DNA of 24,693 nucleotides, from the NCBI GenBank assembly GCA_937948705.1, contig CALECF010000151.1, forward strand, positions 1-24,693. The letters are read 5' to 3'. This stretch comes from an uncultured Anaerosolibacter sp. Lineage in GTDB: Bacteria; Bacillota_A; Clostridia; Peptostreptococcales; Thermotaleaceae. The number at the start of each line of letters is the position of its first letter. Position 1 is the first letter of the stretch. Positions 15,491-22,637 of this stretch are shown piece after piece. Position numbers and translations under genes: made by a program. Under the pieces are notes generated by a model. The model was not told the origin of the DNA. It made no database searches and was given only the letters and a program-made list of their open reading frames with translations.

Positions 15491-15934
15491 GTGCACTTTT
15501 TTCAACAACTTGCAAAAAATGATGTTTTTATTGCTGGCTTCATTGCTTGGTTTATTGCCCAAACTTTAAAAGTAATCTATAGCTTAGTTAAGGATAAGAA
15601 ATTAAATCTTTATCGATTTGTAGGTTCTGGTGGTATGCCAAGCTCCCATTCATCCTTTGTGATGGGTCTCTCTACCGCAGTCGGTATTAGAAGTGGCTGG
15701 GATTCCGTTGCTTATGCTATTGCATTATCCTTTGCTCTCATTATTATGTATGATGCCTCTGGTGTGAGAAGAGCGGTAGGTAAACAAGCAATTATTTTAA
15801 ATAAAATGATAGAAGATCGTCACCTACATAAGCCAATTGGTGAACAGCGATTAAAGGAGTTAATTGGACATACACCTTTTGAGGTTTTCGCTGGAGCCCT
15901 TCTTGGTATTGTCATTGCAAATCTACTCATTTGA
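15491..15934 (+). CDS. DUF212 divergent PAP2 family membrane protein (YuiD-like)
   Basis: This 147-residue membrane protein starts at GTG 15491 behind AAAGGAGGGAG. Hydrophobic segments lie at about 11-30, 55-75, 78-92 and 130-147. The motif SGGMPSSHSSFVMGL (His53) and the following MYDASGVRRAVGKQA are the DUF212 signature. The PSSH block resembles motif 2 of PAP2 phosphatases, which act on lipid phosphates such as undecaprenyl diphosphate. The gene sits between ispA and the OLE locus, so a role with isoprenoid phosphates is possible but unproven. The -35 element of the OLE promoter overlaps its stop codon. Confidence 0.9.
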   Translation: MHFFQQLAKNDVFIAGFIAWFIAQTLKVIYSLVKDKKLNLYRFVGSGGMPSSHSSFVMGLSTAVGIRSGWDSVAYAIALSFALIIMYDASGVRRAVGKQAIILNKMIEDRHLHKPIGEQRLKELIGHTPFEVFAGALLGIVIANLLI

Positions 15935-15959
15935 ATTAGGACCTAAAGTATGTTATAAT
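15931..15959 (+). promoter_or_regulatory. Sigma-A-type promoter of the OLE RNA
   Basis: TTGAAT at 15931-15936 and TATAAT at 15954-15959 are separated by exactly 17 bases. The -35 hexamer overlaps the TGA stop of the DUF212 gene. Transcription would start near 15966, about seven bases before the closing stem of the RNA. Confidence 0.8.
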
Positions 15960-15965
15960 GTTTTC

Positions 15966-16602
15966 TAGCTTTAAGTGGCGCAGTATTCTAGTCAGTACTA
16001 CTATTTCTGAAGGCGGGGCTAAAAATCCGTTGAAGGGCACATCGATGAAGTTCCTGGTTTCGGCTGCTGACGCCCAGTCGGGGGTCGGTGCTGGGAGTAA
16101 GGTGATGGGGGCGATCCACAATGGCATGTGGGCGATGACCCTCTTACCGTGGAGACCAAAGATCTAGCTGTGGTTAGAGCTTTGGATAAACCTGCATAGT
16201 GGTCCCAATGCATTTTGGTTGTGGGCTACATGCAGCGTAGCCTGCCTTGAGTGGGATTTGGCGGATAATAGACAGGCATTATACTTATTGGCCAATAGGC
16301 ATGATGTTATTGCTATGCGAAACCTTTACTGCAAAAGAGGCTAAGAAATAGTTTGACTGTTGAGGAAATCTCCTAGGCTGTTCCTTTGGAGGTATATTGG
16401 GGATTACAGTGCGGGCTAAGTGGCAATCTAGTCTTATCTTTGGTGACAAGGTAAAAATAGATTTGAAGGGGAACCGCTGATTTGGCGACAGACCAGTATC
16501 TATTTGGGAAAGCCTACTAGACCTAAGCCGCAAAATTTACTCAATGTGCTGCCACTTGATATTTAAAAAATAAAAGGCTGATAGCATTTGCTATCAGCCT
16601 TT
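15966..16602 (+). ncRNA. ole: OLE RNA (ornate, large, extremophilic)
   Basis: This 707-base gap between the DUF212 gene and the membrane-protein gene has no convincing ORF and is visibly richer in G than its surroundings. It fits OLE RNA, a roughly 600-nt non-coding RNA of Firmicutes, in size and position between isoprenoid genes (ispA and dxs) and directly upstream of oapA. The ends pair over a long distance: AAGTGGC at 15973-15979 with GCCACTT at 16551-16557, continued by GCA at 15980-15982 with TGC at 16547-16549 after a one-base bulge. Inside, TCTAGT at 15987-15992 can pair with ACTAGA at 16516-16521, and GGCTAC/GTAGCC at 16224-16242 forms a local hairpin. The 3' boundary is taken at the following hairpin. 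In Bacillus halodurans OLE RNA is membrane-localised through OapA. I had no covariance model to test it. Confidence 0.9.
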
Positions 16603-16605
16603 ATA
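16573..16605 (+). terminator. Terminator-like hairpin at the 3' end of OLE RNA
   Basis: Thirteen base pairs join 16573-16585 (AAAGGCTGATAGC) and 16590-16602 (GCTATCAGCCTTT) with a four-base loop. The T stretch is short, only the three T in the descending arm before ATAAAG, so termination may be partial, allowing some readthrough into oapA, whose start is 40 bases further on. Confidence 0.7.
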
Positions 16606-16641
16606 AAGATTTATAAATCTGACATTTAGGTGGGTATGACT

Positions 16642-17286
16642 ATGAAAGACCAGACTGGGGCGGTACCCTATAGAAAAAAGCAAAAGGGTAGGCCTTGGAT
16701 TCGTTTATATAATTCAAAATGGGTAATACTCATAACAGTATGGACCTTTTTTCTGGCGATGGGTATGAGTTTTATTTCCGATACCATACTGAGGAGTGTA
16801 AATCTGCTCATTGCATTAATCATACTTATTGTTATCATATTTATAGGTATCTTTTTTGACCTCATTGGTATAGCAGTGGCCTCTGCTCGGGAGATGCCTT
16901 TTCATTCCATGGCTGCTAGTAAAATTCATGGAGCTAAATATGCTGTAAGGCTTGTCCGAAATGCTGGATCTGTGGCTAATTTTTGTAATGATGTTATTGG
17001 CGATATTTGTGGCATTGTAAGTGGTGCAGCTGGAGCGATCTTAATCGTAAAGATAAGTGCTGTTAGTCAAATGAATATATCTATTATTTCAATACTTTTA
17101 AGCGGCGCGGTGGCAGCCCTCACTGTTGGTGGTAAAGCCATTGCCAAGGAAATTGCCCTAAAAAAATCAAAAGAGATTGTCTTTACCACAGGTAAAGTGC
17201 TATATTTTATTGATTTAAAATTCAATATTAAAATTTTGTCTGATAAGAAAAAAAATGCAAAACATGCAAGAAAGAGAGATGATTAA
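16642..17286 (+). CDS. oapA: OLE-associated protein OapA, membrane protein
   Basis: I choose ATG 16642 (214 residues) because AGGTGG at 16628-16633 is eight bases upstream; GTG 16630 and ATG 16636 are in frame but overlap or crowd that site. The N-terminus is basic (YRKKQKGRPWIRLYNSKW). Hydrophobic helices lie at about 27-46, 53-80, 119-140 and 145-165, and the C-terminal tail is strongly basic (KKKNAKHARKR). OapA binds OLE RNA and brings it to the membrane in Bacillus halodurans, and it is nearly always encoded next to the RNA, as here. The stretch at 72-130, with FFDLIGIAVASA then a basic helix and CNDVIGDICGIVSG, looks to me like the core of the DUF21/CNNM magnesium-transporter membrane domain. 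It overlaps the dxs start by 8 bases. Confidence 0.85.
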   Translation: MKDQTGAVPYRKKQKGRPWIRLYNSKWVILITVWTFFLAMGMSFISDTILRSVNLLIALIILIVIIFIGIFFDLIGIAVASAREMPFHSMAASKIHGAKYAVRLVRNAGSVANFCNDVIGDICGIVSGAAGAILIVKISAVSQMNISIISILLSGAVAALTVGGKAIAKEIALKKSKEIVFTTGKVLYFIDLKFNIKILSDKKKNAKHARKRDD

Positions 17287-19159
17287 GGTGAAAGACTTAA
17301 TCTCAAAAATTGGTTCACCTGCAGATATAAAAAACATGAGTGATATTGAACTACAGTCCCTGGGGAACGAGATAAGAGAATTTCTTATTGAAAGTGTTTC
17401 TAAAACAGGGGGCCACTTGGCTTCTAATCTAGGGGTGGTGGAATTAACCATTGCTATTCATCGCGTATTTAATAGTCCTACGGACAAAATCATATGGGAT
17501 GTTGGACATCAAGCCTATGTACATAAACTTCTTACAGGAAGAAAACATCTGTTTCATTCTTTAAGAAAACATAAAGGTCTAAGCGGATTCCCAAAACGCT
17601 GTGAGAGTGAACATGATGCCTTTGAAACAGGCCATAGCAGTACATCTATTTCTGCTGGTTTTGGAATGGCAAAGGCGAGAGATATTCTTGGGGAAAAATA
17701 TGCCGTTGTCTCTGTGATTGGCGATGGTGCATTAACTGGGGGTATGGCATTTGAAGCGTTAAACCATGCAGGTCATTCAAACACAGATTTCATTGTTATT
17801 CTTAATGATAATGAGATGTCCATTTCCCAAAATGTCGGAGGCCTTTCTAAATATCTAAATCATTTAAGATCTGCTCCTTCCTATTTCAAGGTCAAACGGA
17901 ATATTGAAAACTTATTAAATAAAATACCTGCTGTAGGTAAAGCTATGTTTAAGACAGCAGAAAAAGCCAAGGATAGTCTTAAGTATTTCCTCGTACCTGG
18001 CGTTATTTTTGAGGAACTTGGTTTTACTTATCTTGGTCCAGTGAATGGTCATGATTTGAAAGAGTTAAGCCTAGTTTTGAATCGTGCCAAGAATATTCGC
18101 GGACCAGTATTTATTCATGTTTTAACAAAAAAGGGCAAGGGCTATGATTTTGCTGAGAAAAATCCCGATAAATATCATGGTGTAAATCCATTTAAAGTTG
18201 AGACGGGAAAAGCCGTATCTATCCATTCAAGTGAGAGCTACTCCTCGGTTTTTGGAGATACTCTTTGTAAGCTGGCCCAAGAAAATGATAAGATTGTAGG
18301 GATTACTGCAGCCATGCCATCGGGGACTGGTTTCAGTGAATTCGCAGATAAATATCCTGAGCGTTTCTTCGATGTGGGCATAGCCGAACAGCATGCGGTC
18401 ACTTTTGCTGCTGGTTTGGCTGCCAAGGGTCTTAGACCTGTATTTGCTGTTTACTCAACCTTTTTGCAGAGAGCCTATGATCAGATTGTCCATGACATCT
18501 GTATTCAAAACCTATCCGTTCTATTCTGTATTGATCGTGGTGGCCTGGTAGGGAATGATGGTGAAACACATCATGGAATTTTTGATCTATCCTTTTTGTC
18601 TCACATTCCCAATATGATGATCATGGCACCAAAGGATGGCAGGGAACTCCAAAGCATGATGGAATTTGTCTTTAACCATGAGGGGCCCGTGGCCATTCGT
18701 TATCCAAGAGGAGAAAGCGATGATTTCTCTGCGGTGACGTCTAATTATGATATAGCTTCATTACAAGCTGAAACCCTATTAAGAGGTAATGATGTCTGTA
18801 TATTTGCCATAGGGAACATGGTTCGAACTGCATATGATGCTGCCCTTCGACTTAAATCGGAAAATATAAATTGTACCGTAGTCAATGCTAGGTTTGCAAA
18901 GCCTTTAGATGAAGCCACCATATTATCTGAAGCTAAAAACTGCTCCCATATCATTACCTTAGAAGATAATCTAATCAAGGGTGGCTTTGGAAGTCAGGTA
19001 TTAGAACTGTTAAATAAAAAGAAGGTTTCCAAAAGCATCAAATTGTTAGGCCTGCCGGATCAATTTATTGAGCATGGTGACAACGATGATTTATTCAAGC
19101 TTTATGGTTTGGATGTAGATGGTGTTACCCGTCATGTTTACGAAATGCTTGGAAAATAG
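17279..19159 (+). CDS. dxs: 1-deoxy-D-xylulose-5-phosphate synthase
   Basis: Dxs condenses pyruvate and glyceraldehyde 3-phosphate, the first step of the methylerythritol phosphate route to isoprenoids, using thiamine diphosphate. With the start at ATG 17279 the product has 626 residues. GTG 17288 is a possible alternative and ATG 17255 adds eight residues of oapA coding. Visible marks: SNLGVVELTIAIHRVF and WDVGHQAYVHKLLTGR; the cofactor motif GDGALTGG (148-155) to NDNEMSIS (from Asn176); catalytic Glu370 in VGIAEQHAVTFAAGLA; and the transketolase C-terminal domain ending near DGVTRHVYEM. It is translationally coupled to oapA, binding the OLE system to this pathway genetically. Confidence 0.97.
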   Translation: MIKVKDLISKIGSPADIKNMSDIELQSLGNEIREFLIESVSKTGGHLASNLGVVELTIAIHRVFNSPTDKIIWDVGHQAYVHKLLTGRKHLFHSLRKHKGLSGFPKRCESEHDAFETGHSSTSISAGFGMAKARDILGEKYAVVSVIGDGALTGGMAFEALNHAGHSNTDFIVILNDNEMSISQNVGGLSKYLNHLRSAPSYFKVKRNIENLLNKIPAVGKAMFKTAEKAKDSLKYFLVPGVIFEELGFTYLGPVNGHDLKELSLVLNRAKNIRGPVFIHVLTKKGKGYDFAEKNPDKYHGVNPFKVETGKAVSIHSSESYSSVFGDTLCKLAQENDKIVGITAAMPSGTGFSEFADKYPERFFDVGIAEQHAVTFAAGLAAKGLRPVFAVYSTFLQRAYDQIVHDICIQNLSVLFCIDRGGLVGNDGETHHGIFDLSFLSHIPNMMIMAPKDGRELQSMMEFVFNHEGPVAIRYPRGESDDFSAVTSNYDIASLQAETLLRGNDVCIFAIGNMVRTAYDAALRLKSENINCTVVNARFAKPLDEATILSEAKNCSHIITLEDNLIKGGFGSQVLELLNKKKVSKSIKLLGLPDQFIEHGDNDDLFKLYGLDVDGVTRHVYEMLGK

Positions 19160-19171
19160 GAGAGAATAATA

Positions 19172-19984
19172 ATGGGCGTAAAAGATAGAATCGATGTCGT
19201 ACTGGTTGAAAAAGGTTTATTTGATTCACGGGAAAAGGCAAGGTCATCCATCATGGCAGGTCTTGTATTTGTTGATCAGCAGCGAATAGATAAGTGCGGT
19301 ACAAAGATTGATCCCGATGCGGTGATTGAGGTGAAAGGGAAGCTTATCCCCTACGTAAGTAGAGGGGGATTAAAACTAGAGAAAGCCATTCAAGAGTTTC
19401 ACATTCTTTTAGAGGATAAGGTAGCTTTAGATATTGGCGCTTCCACAGGTGGTTTTACAGACTGTATGCTACAAAACGGTGCAAAGCAGGTGTATGCCAT
19501 TGATGTAGGCTATGGTCAATTGGCATGGGTGCTTAGACAAGATCCTCGAGTGGTTGTCATGGAGCGCACGAATATTCGGAATGTGAGCAAAGATAGTTTC
19601 AAAGAAGCGATCGACTTTGCATCCATCGATGTTTCCTTTATCTCATTGAGGCTTGTTTTGCCCGTTGTAAAGGAACTCTTAAAATCTGGAGGAGAAATTA
19701 TATGCCTCATTAAGCCTCAGTTCGAGGCAGGGAGAGAGAAAGTTGGAAAGAAAGGTGTCGTGAAAGACATCAATGTACATAAAGAAGTTATCCTCAGGGT
19801 GCTAAGCTTTGCAAAAGAAAACAACTTTTTTGTGAAGGGATTGTCCTATTCTCCGATCAAGGGACCTGAAGGGAATATTGAGTATCTTGCCTATCTAATC
19901 AATGATGATGCTGCATTAGAGAATCCAGATGGTTTTGATCAGCTTATCGAACACGTCGTTCAGCAATCCCACAATCAGCTTTGA
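19172..19984 (+). CDS. tlyA: TlyA family rRNA 2'-O-methyltransferase
   Basis: This 270-residue protein has an N-terminal S4 RNA-binding domain (about 6-65, RIDVVLVEKGLFDSREKARS) and an FtsJ-like Rossmann methyltransferase domain. SAM motif I is LDIGASTGGFTDCMLQNGA (86-104), followed by VYAIDVGYGQLAW; ASIDVSFISLRLVLP carries the motif IV aspartate; LIKPQFEAGREKVGKKG carries the catalytic Lys. In mycobacteria TlyA methylates 16S and 23S rRNA (capreomycin sensitivity); the Bacillus equivalent is YqxC. The name haemolysin A is historical. It lies 12 bases after dxs, as in Bacillus, with a terminator hairpin just after its stop. Confidence 0.93.
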   Translation: MGVKDRIDVVLVEKGLFDSREKARSSIMAGLVFVDQQRIDKCGTKIDPDAVIEVKGKLIPYVSRGGLKLEKAIQEFHILLEDKVALDIGASTGGFTDCMLQNGAKQVYAIDVGYGQLAWVLRQDPRVVVMERTNIRNVSKDSFKEAIDFASIDVSFISLRLVLPVVKELLKSGGEIICLIKPQFEAGREKVGKKGVVKDINVHKEVILRVLSFAKENNFFVKGLSYSPIKGPEGNIEYLAYLINDDAALENPDGFDQLIEHVVQQSHNQL

Positions 19985-19985
19985 C

Positions 19986-20016
19986 AAAAGATAGCCATAT
20001 AGGTTATCTTTTCTTA
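19986..20016 (+). terminator. Rho-independent terminator after tlyA
   Basis: AAAAGATAGCC at 19986-19996 pairs with GGTTATCTTTT at 20002-20012 (11 bp with one G-U pair) around a five-base loop, followed by CTTA. It begins one base after the tlyA stop. Confidence 0.65.
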
Positions 20017-20039
20017 TCTAAAAAAATCCACAACAAAGA

Positions 20040-20060
20040 ATGCATAAATAATTTATGTAT
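20040..20060 (+). promoter_or_regulatory. Candidate ArgR operator (ARG box) upstream of argR
   Basis: A 21-base sequence that is palindromic except for one symmetric pair and the centre: half-sites TGCATAAAT and ATTTATGTA. It resembles ARG boxes (TGnATA/T-rich/TATnCA). ATTTATGTATA recurs at 20147-20157 overlapping the -10 element, and TTTATGCA occurs at 20125-20132, suggesting cooperative autoregulation. Confidence 0.5.
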
Positions 20061-20155
20061 AAAAAACTTTTTTCATGAATAAAGGATAAAATAGAACTAT
20101 GTAGAATAATGTTAATATGTGCAGTTTATGCAGGATTTTAATGATCATTTATGTA

Positions 20156-20161
20156 TATAAT
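20156..20161 (+). promoter_or_regulatory. Candidate -10 element for argR-recN
   Basis: A perfect TATAAT lies 28 bases before the argR start and overlaps a repeated ATTTATGTATA element. No good -35 hexamer is visible 16-18 bases upstream, so the promoter call is tentative. Confidence 0.4.
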
Positions 20162-20189
20162 GAAAATTTAATACTTTAGGAGGTCTAGC

Positions 20190-20639
20190 ATGAAATATTC
20201 TAGGCATGCGAAAATACTTGATATTATTGAAAATAATGAAATTGAAACCCAAGAGGATCTGGCAGAGTTCTTAAAAAAGGGCGGTATTAGTGTTACCCAA
20301 GCAACCGTTTCCAGAGACATTAAAGAACTACGGCTCATCAAAGTCTTGGCCAAGAGTGGCCGCTATAAGTATGCTTCTTTGAAGCAGCAGGAAAGCGCTA
20401 TCTCAGATCGTCTAGTGAAAATTTTTAAAGATTCCATTCTGTCTATTGATAACGCAGGGAATTTCGTTGTATTAAAAACACTTTCTGGCGCTGCCAATGC
20501 TGCTGCTGCCGCTGTAGATGCCTTGGATATCAAGGAGATTGTAGGAACCATTGCTGGAGATGATACCATTATGATTTTAATTCGTGATCAAGAGCTTGTA
20601 AGCACTGTGGTTGATAAATTCAATAAGCTTATAAAGTAA
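20190..20639 (+). CDS. argR: Arginine repressor ArgR/AhrC
   Basis: This 149-residue protein is of the standard ArgR size. Residues 1-70 form the winged helix, with [16 protein letters not shown] (32-47) as the recognition region. Residues about 80-149 form the hexamerisation and arginine-binding domain, with [20 protein letters not shown] and [12 protein letters not shown], where Asp124 and Asp125 are the expected arginine contacts. ArgR represses arginine synthesis and activates catabolism in response to arginine. The AGGAGG ribosome site is strong. It is encoded between tlyA and recN, as in Bacillus (ahrC). Candidate operator repeats in the upstream region suggest that it controls itself. 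Confidence 0.96.
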   Translation: MKYSRHAKILDIIENNEIETQEDLAEFLKKGGISVTQATVSRDIKELRLIKVLAKSGRYKYASLKQQESAISDRLVKIFKDSILSIDNAGNFVVLKTLSGAANAAAAAVDALDIKEIVGTIAGDDTIMILIRDQELVSTVVDKFNKLIK

Positions 20640-20653
20640 CCGGAGGTATTGGA

Positions 20654-22387
20654 ATGCTCTTAGATTTATATATAGAAAATTTTGCCTTGATAGAAAAAAT
20701 ACGGGTTAGTTTTACGAATGGATTGAACATTTTAACCGGTGAGACTGGAGCCGGAAAATCTATAATCATCGATGCAGTGAATATGGCCATAGGATTAAGA
20801 GCAGACAAGAACTTCATTCGGACAGGCAGTGACAAATCAATTATCCAGTTAATTTTTCAATGCAATAATTCCAATCTAAAGGATTTGTTGAAAGGTCATA
20901 GCATCGAATTGGAAAATGATCAAATACTCATATTAACAAGAGAATTATACAGCAGTGGAAGAAGTGTTTCACGTATTAATGATAAGATCGTTACAGTTTC
21001 CCTGGTGAGGGAGATCAGTAAATACCTTATTGATATCCATGGACAACATGAGCATCAATCCCTTCTATATTCCGAAAATCATATCGATATTTTAGATTCC
21101 TTTGCTGAAAAGGATATATATGAATTGAAAGCAGCTGTAGCGGATAAATACCAGCTCTTGCGAAGTCAAGAACGGAAGCTTGCAAGCCTTTATGGAAATG
21201 AAATCGAAAGAGAAAGAAAAATAGATTTGCTAAAGTTCCAAGTAAACGAAATAGATTCATGTGAGCTAACCAGCAAAGAAGAAGATACATTATTAGCAGA
21301 ACGCAATCTATTATCGAATAGTGAAAAAATTTACGAAGTTGTATCTTTATCCTATGAAGATTTATTCCATGGAACTGACCGCAACAGGTCTTTACTTGAT
21401 AGTTTAGGGCATATTGCCAATGATTTCAATCATATAAAGGAATATGATCCGCTTCTGACTGATATTAGTCAGGGTTTGTATGAAACCCTTTATAAGCTTG
21501 AAGATATTACAAGAGATATTCGTTTATATAGAGATCGCATTGAATTTGATCCAAGCACCTTAGATCAGATCGAAAAAAGATTGGACGTAATAAATAGCCT
21601 AAAAAGAAAATATGGCAAGACAATCGACGACATTTTAGAATATCGTAATCGCATCTATAATGAATTAGAGGAAATACTAAATAGTGAAGAAATCATTAAG
21701 CATTTGAGAAAGAGTATTGACGAATTAAGAGAAGAGCTGTTATCTCTTAGTCAAAGACTTAGTGATCATCGAAAAAAAATTTCTGTTGACCTGGAAAATA
21801 AGATAACAAAAGAATTATCAAGCCTGAATATGGAAAATATTTCTTTTAAAGTAAACTTCTCTGCACAATTCGATAGTGATCATCGTCATATCATCACATC
21901 TAAAGGAATGGATCGCATCGAGTTTTTAATCTCTACAAATTCAGGGGAACCATTAAAACCTTTATCTAAAATCGTTTCTGGTGGTGAGATGTCAAGGATT
22001 ATGCTGGCATTTAAAACAATTTTGGCTGCAGTAGACAATATACCGACTCTGATCTTCGATGAAATTGATACAGGTATAAGCGGACGTACTGCAACGATTG
22101 TCGGTGAAAAGTTAGCCTTAATATCCGCAACCCATCAAATTTTATGTATAACCCATTTACCACAAATTGCGCTAATGGCTGACAATCATTTCCACATTGT
22201 AAAAAACAGTGTGGCTGGGCATACGAAGACAAATGTGGAAGCATTAAAAATGGATGACCGTATTCATGAATTGGCACGTTTGCTGGGCGGCGTTTCATTA
22301 ACCCAATTAACCCTAGAACATGCTAAAGAAATGCTGGAGCAAGGGGAAAAATTTAAGAAAAAGTTAATGAAGAAGGTTAAAAAATAG
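20654..22387 (+). CDS. recN: DNA repair protein RecN
   Basis: This 577-residue SMC-like ATPase acts early in double-strand-break repair. The N-terminal half contains the Walker A loop GETGAGKS (29-36) and the DIHGQHEHQSLL block; the middle (about 155-375) is a long antiparallel coiled coil; the C-terminal half holds the signature VSGGEMSRIMLAFKTIL, Walker B LIFDEIDTGISG (Asp469, Glu470) and a conserved HxxQIALMADNHF segment (THLPQIALMAD). The CGGAGG ribosome site is correctly spaced. It follows argR by 14 bases and so probably shares its transcript. No SOS-box palindrome is evident nearby. A strong terminator overlaps the stop codon. Confidence 0.97.
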   Translation: MLLDLYIENFALIEKIRVSFTNGLNILTGETGAGKSIIIDAVNMAIGLRADKNFIRTGSDKSIIQLIFQCNNSNLKDLLKGHSIELENDQILILTRELYSSGRSVSRINDKIVTVSLVREISKYLIDIHGQHEHQSLLYSENHIDILDSFAEKDIYELKAAVADKYQLLRSQERKLASLYGNEIERERKIDLLKFQVNEIDSCELTSKEEDTLLAERNLLSNSEKIYEVVSLSYEDLFHGTDRNRSLLDSLGHIANDFNHIKEYDPLLTDISQGLYETLYKLEDITRDIRLYRDRIEFDPSTLDQIEKRLDVINSLKRKYGKTIDDILEYRNRIYNELEEILNSEEIIKHLRKSIDELREELLSLSQRLSDHRKKISVDLENKITKELSSLNMENISFKVNFSAQFDSDHRHIITSKGMDRIEFLISTNSGEPLKPLSKIVSGGEMSRIMLAFKTILAAVDNIPTLIFDEIDTGISGRTATIVGEKLALISATHQILCITHLPQIALMADNHFHIVKNSVAGHTKTNVEALKMDDRIHELARLLGGVSLTQLTLEHAKEMLEQGEKFKKKLMKKVKK

Positions 22388-22414
22388 GTTAATAATAACC
22401 TATTTTTTTTATTT
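22379..22414 (+). terminator. Rho-independent terminator of argR-recN
   Basis: A 13-bp stem, AAAAAATAGGTTA at 22379-22391 with TAACCTATTTTTT at 22396-22408, has a four-base loop and continues in T to 22110+2000 equivalents (22103-22110 all T). The recN stop codon lies inside the ascending arm. Confidence 0.85.
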
Positions 22415-22521
22415 GAAAAATTTACTTTTATAGTGAAACTTTAATATTGTAAATGCTCTGACAGCCCAGAAAAATTCATACTTAATGTTCATTTAAAACA
22501 TACTCAATAATCCTATGATCT

Positions 22522-22548
22522 TAATAACATTTTTTATGTAGCATAATA
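22522..22548 (+). promoter_or_regulatory. Candidate forespore (sigma-F/G) promoter of spoIVB
   Basis: TAATA at 22522-22526 and CATAATA at 22542-22548 are separated by 15 bases, the spacing of sigma-F and sigma-G promoters (-10 consensus CATnnTA). In Bacillus subtilis spoIVB is transcribed in the forespore by sigma-G, and weakly by sigma-F. The -35 match is partial. The rest of the 250-base gap after recN holds only AT-rich sequence and the ribosome site. Confidence 0.4.
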
Positions 22549-22637
22549 GACTGTAAAACAGGCTAATCTAACTATAGCAACAAAATTTTTTCCGTGGGGG
22601 TGGAGAAAAAAATAGGGGAAAAGGAGTGTGATCTTTA

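Noticed and set aside
15958..16533. Short ORFs within the OLE region (forward 15958-16167; reverse 16019-16213 and 16285-16533)
   Set aside because: None has a ribosome site, a recognisable motif or plausible composition, and they lie in a structured RNA with paired ends. They are chance open frames.
19981..20009. TTGACA at 19981-19986 with TTATCT 17 bases downstream, resembling a promoter
   Set aside because: Both hexamers fall at or inside the terminator hairpin after tlyA, so the match is probably accidental; argR has a better -10 nearer its start.
22011..22298. Reverse-strand ORF of 95 codons within recN
   Set aside because: It is antisense to the Walker B and signature region of RecN and shows no protein motif.
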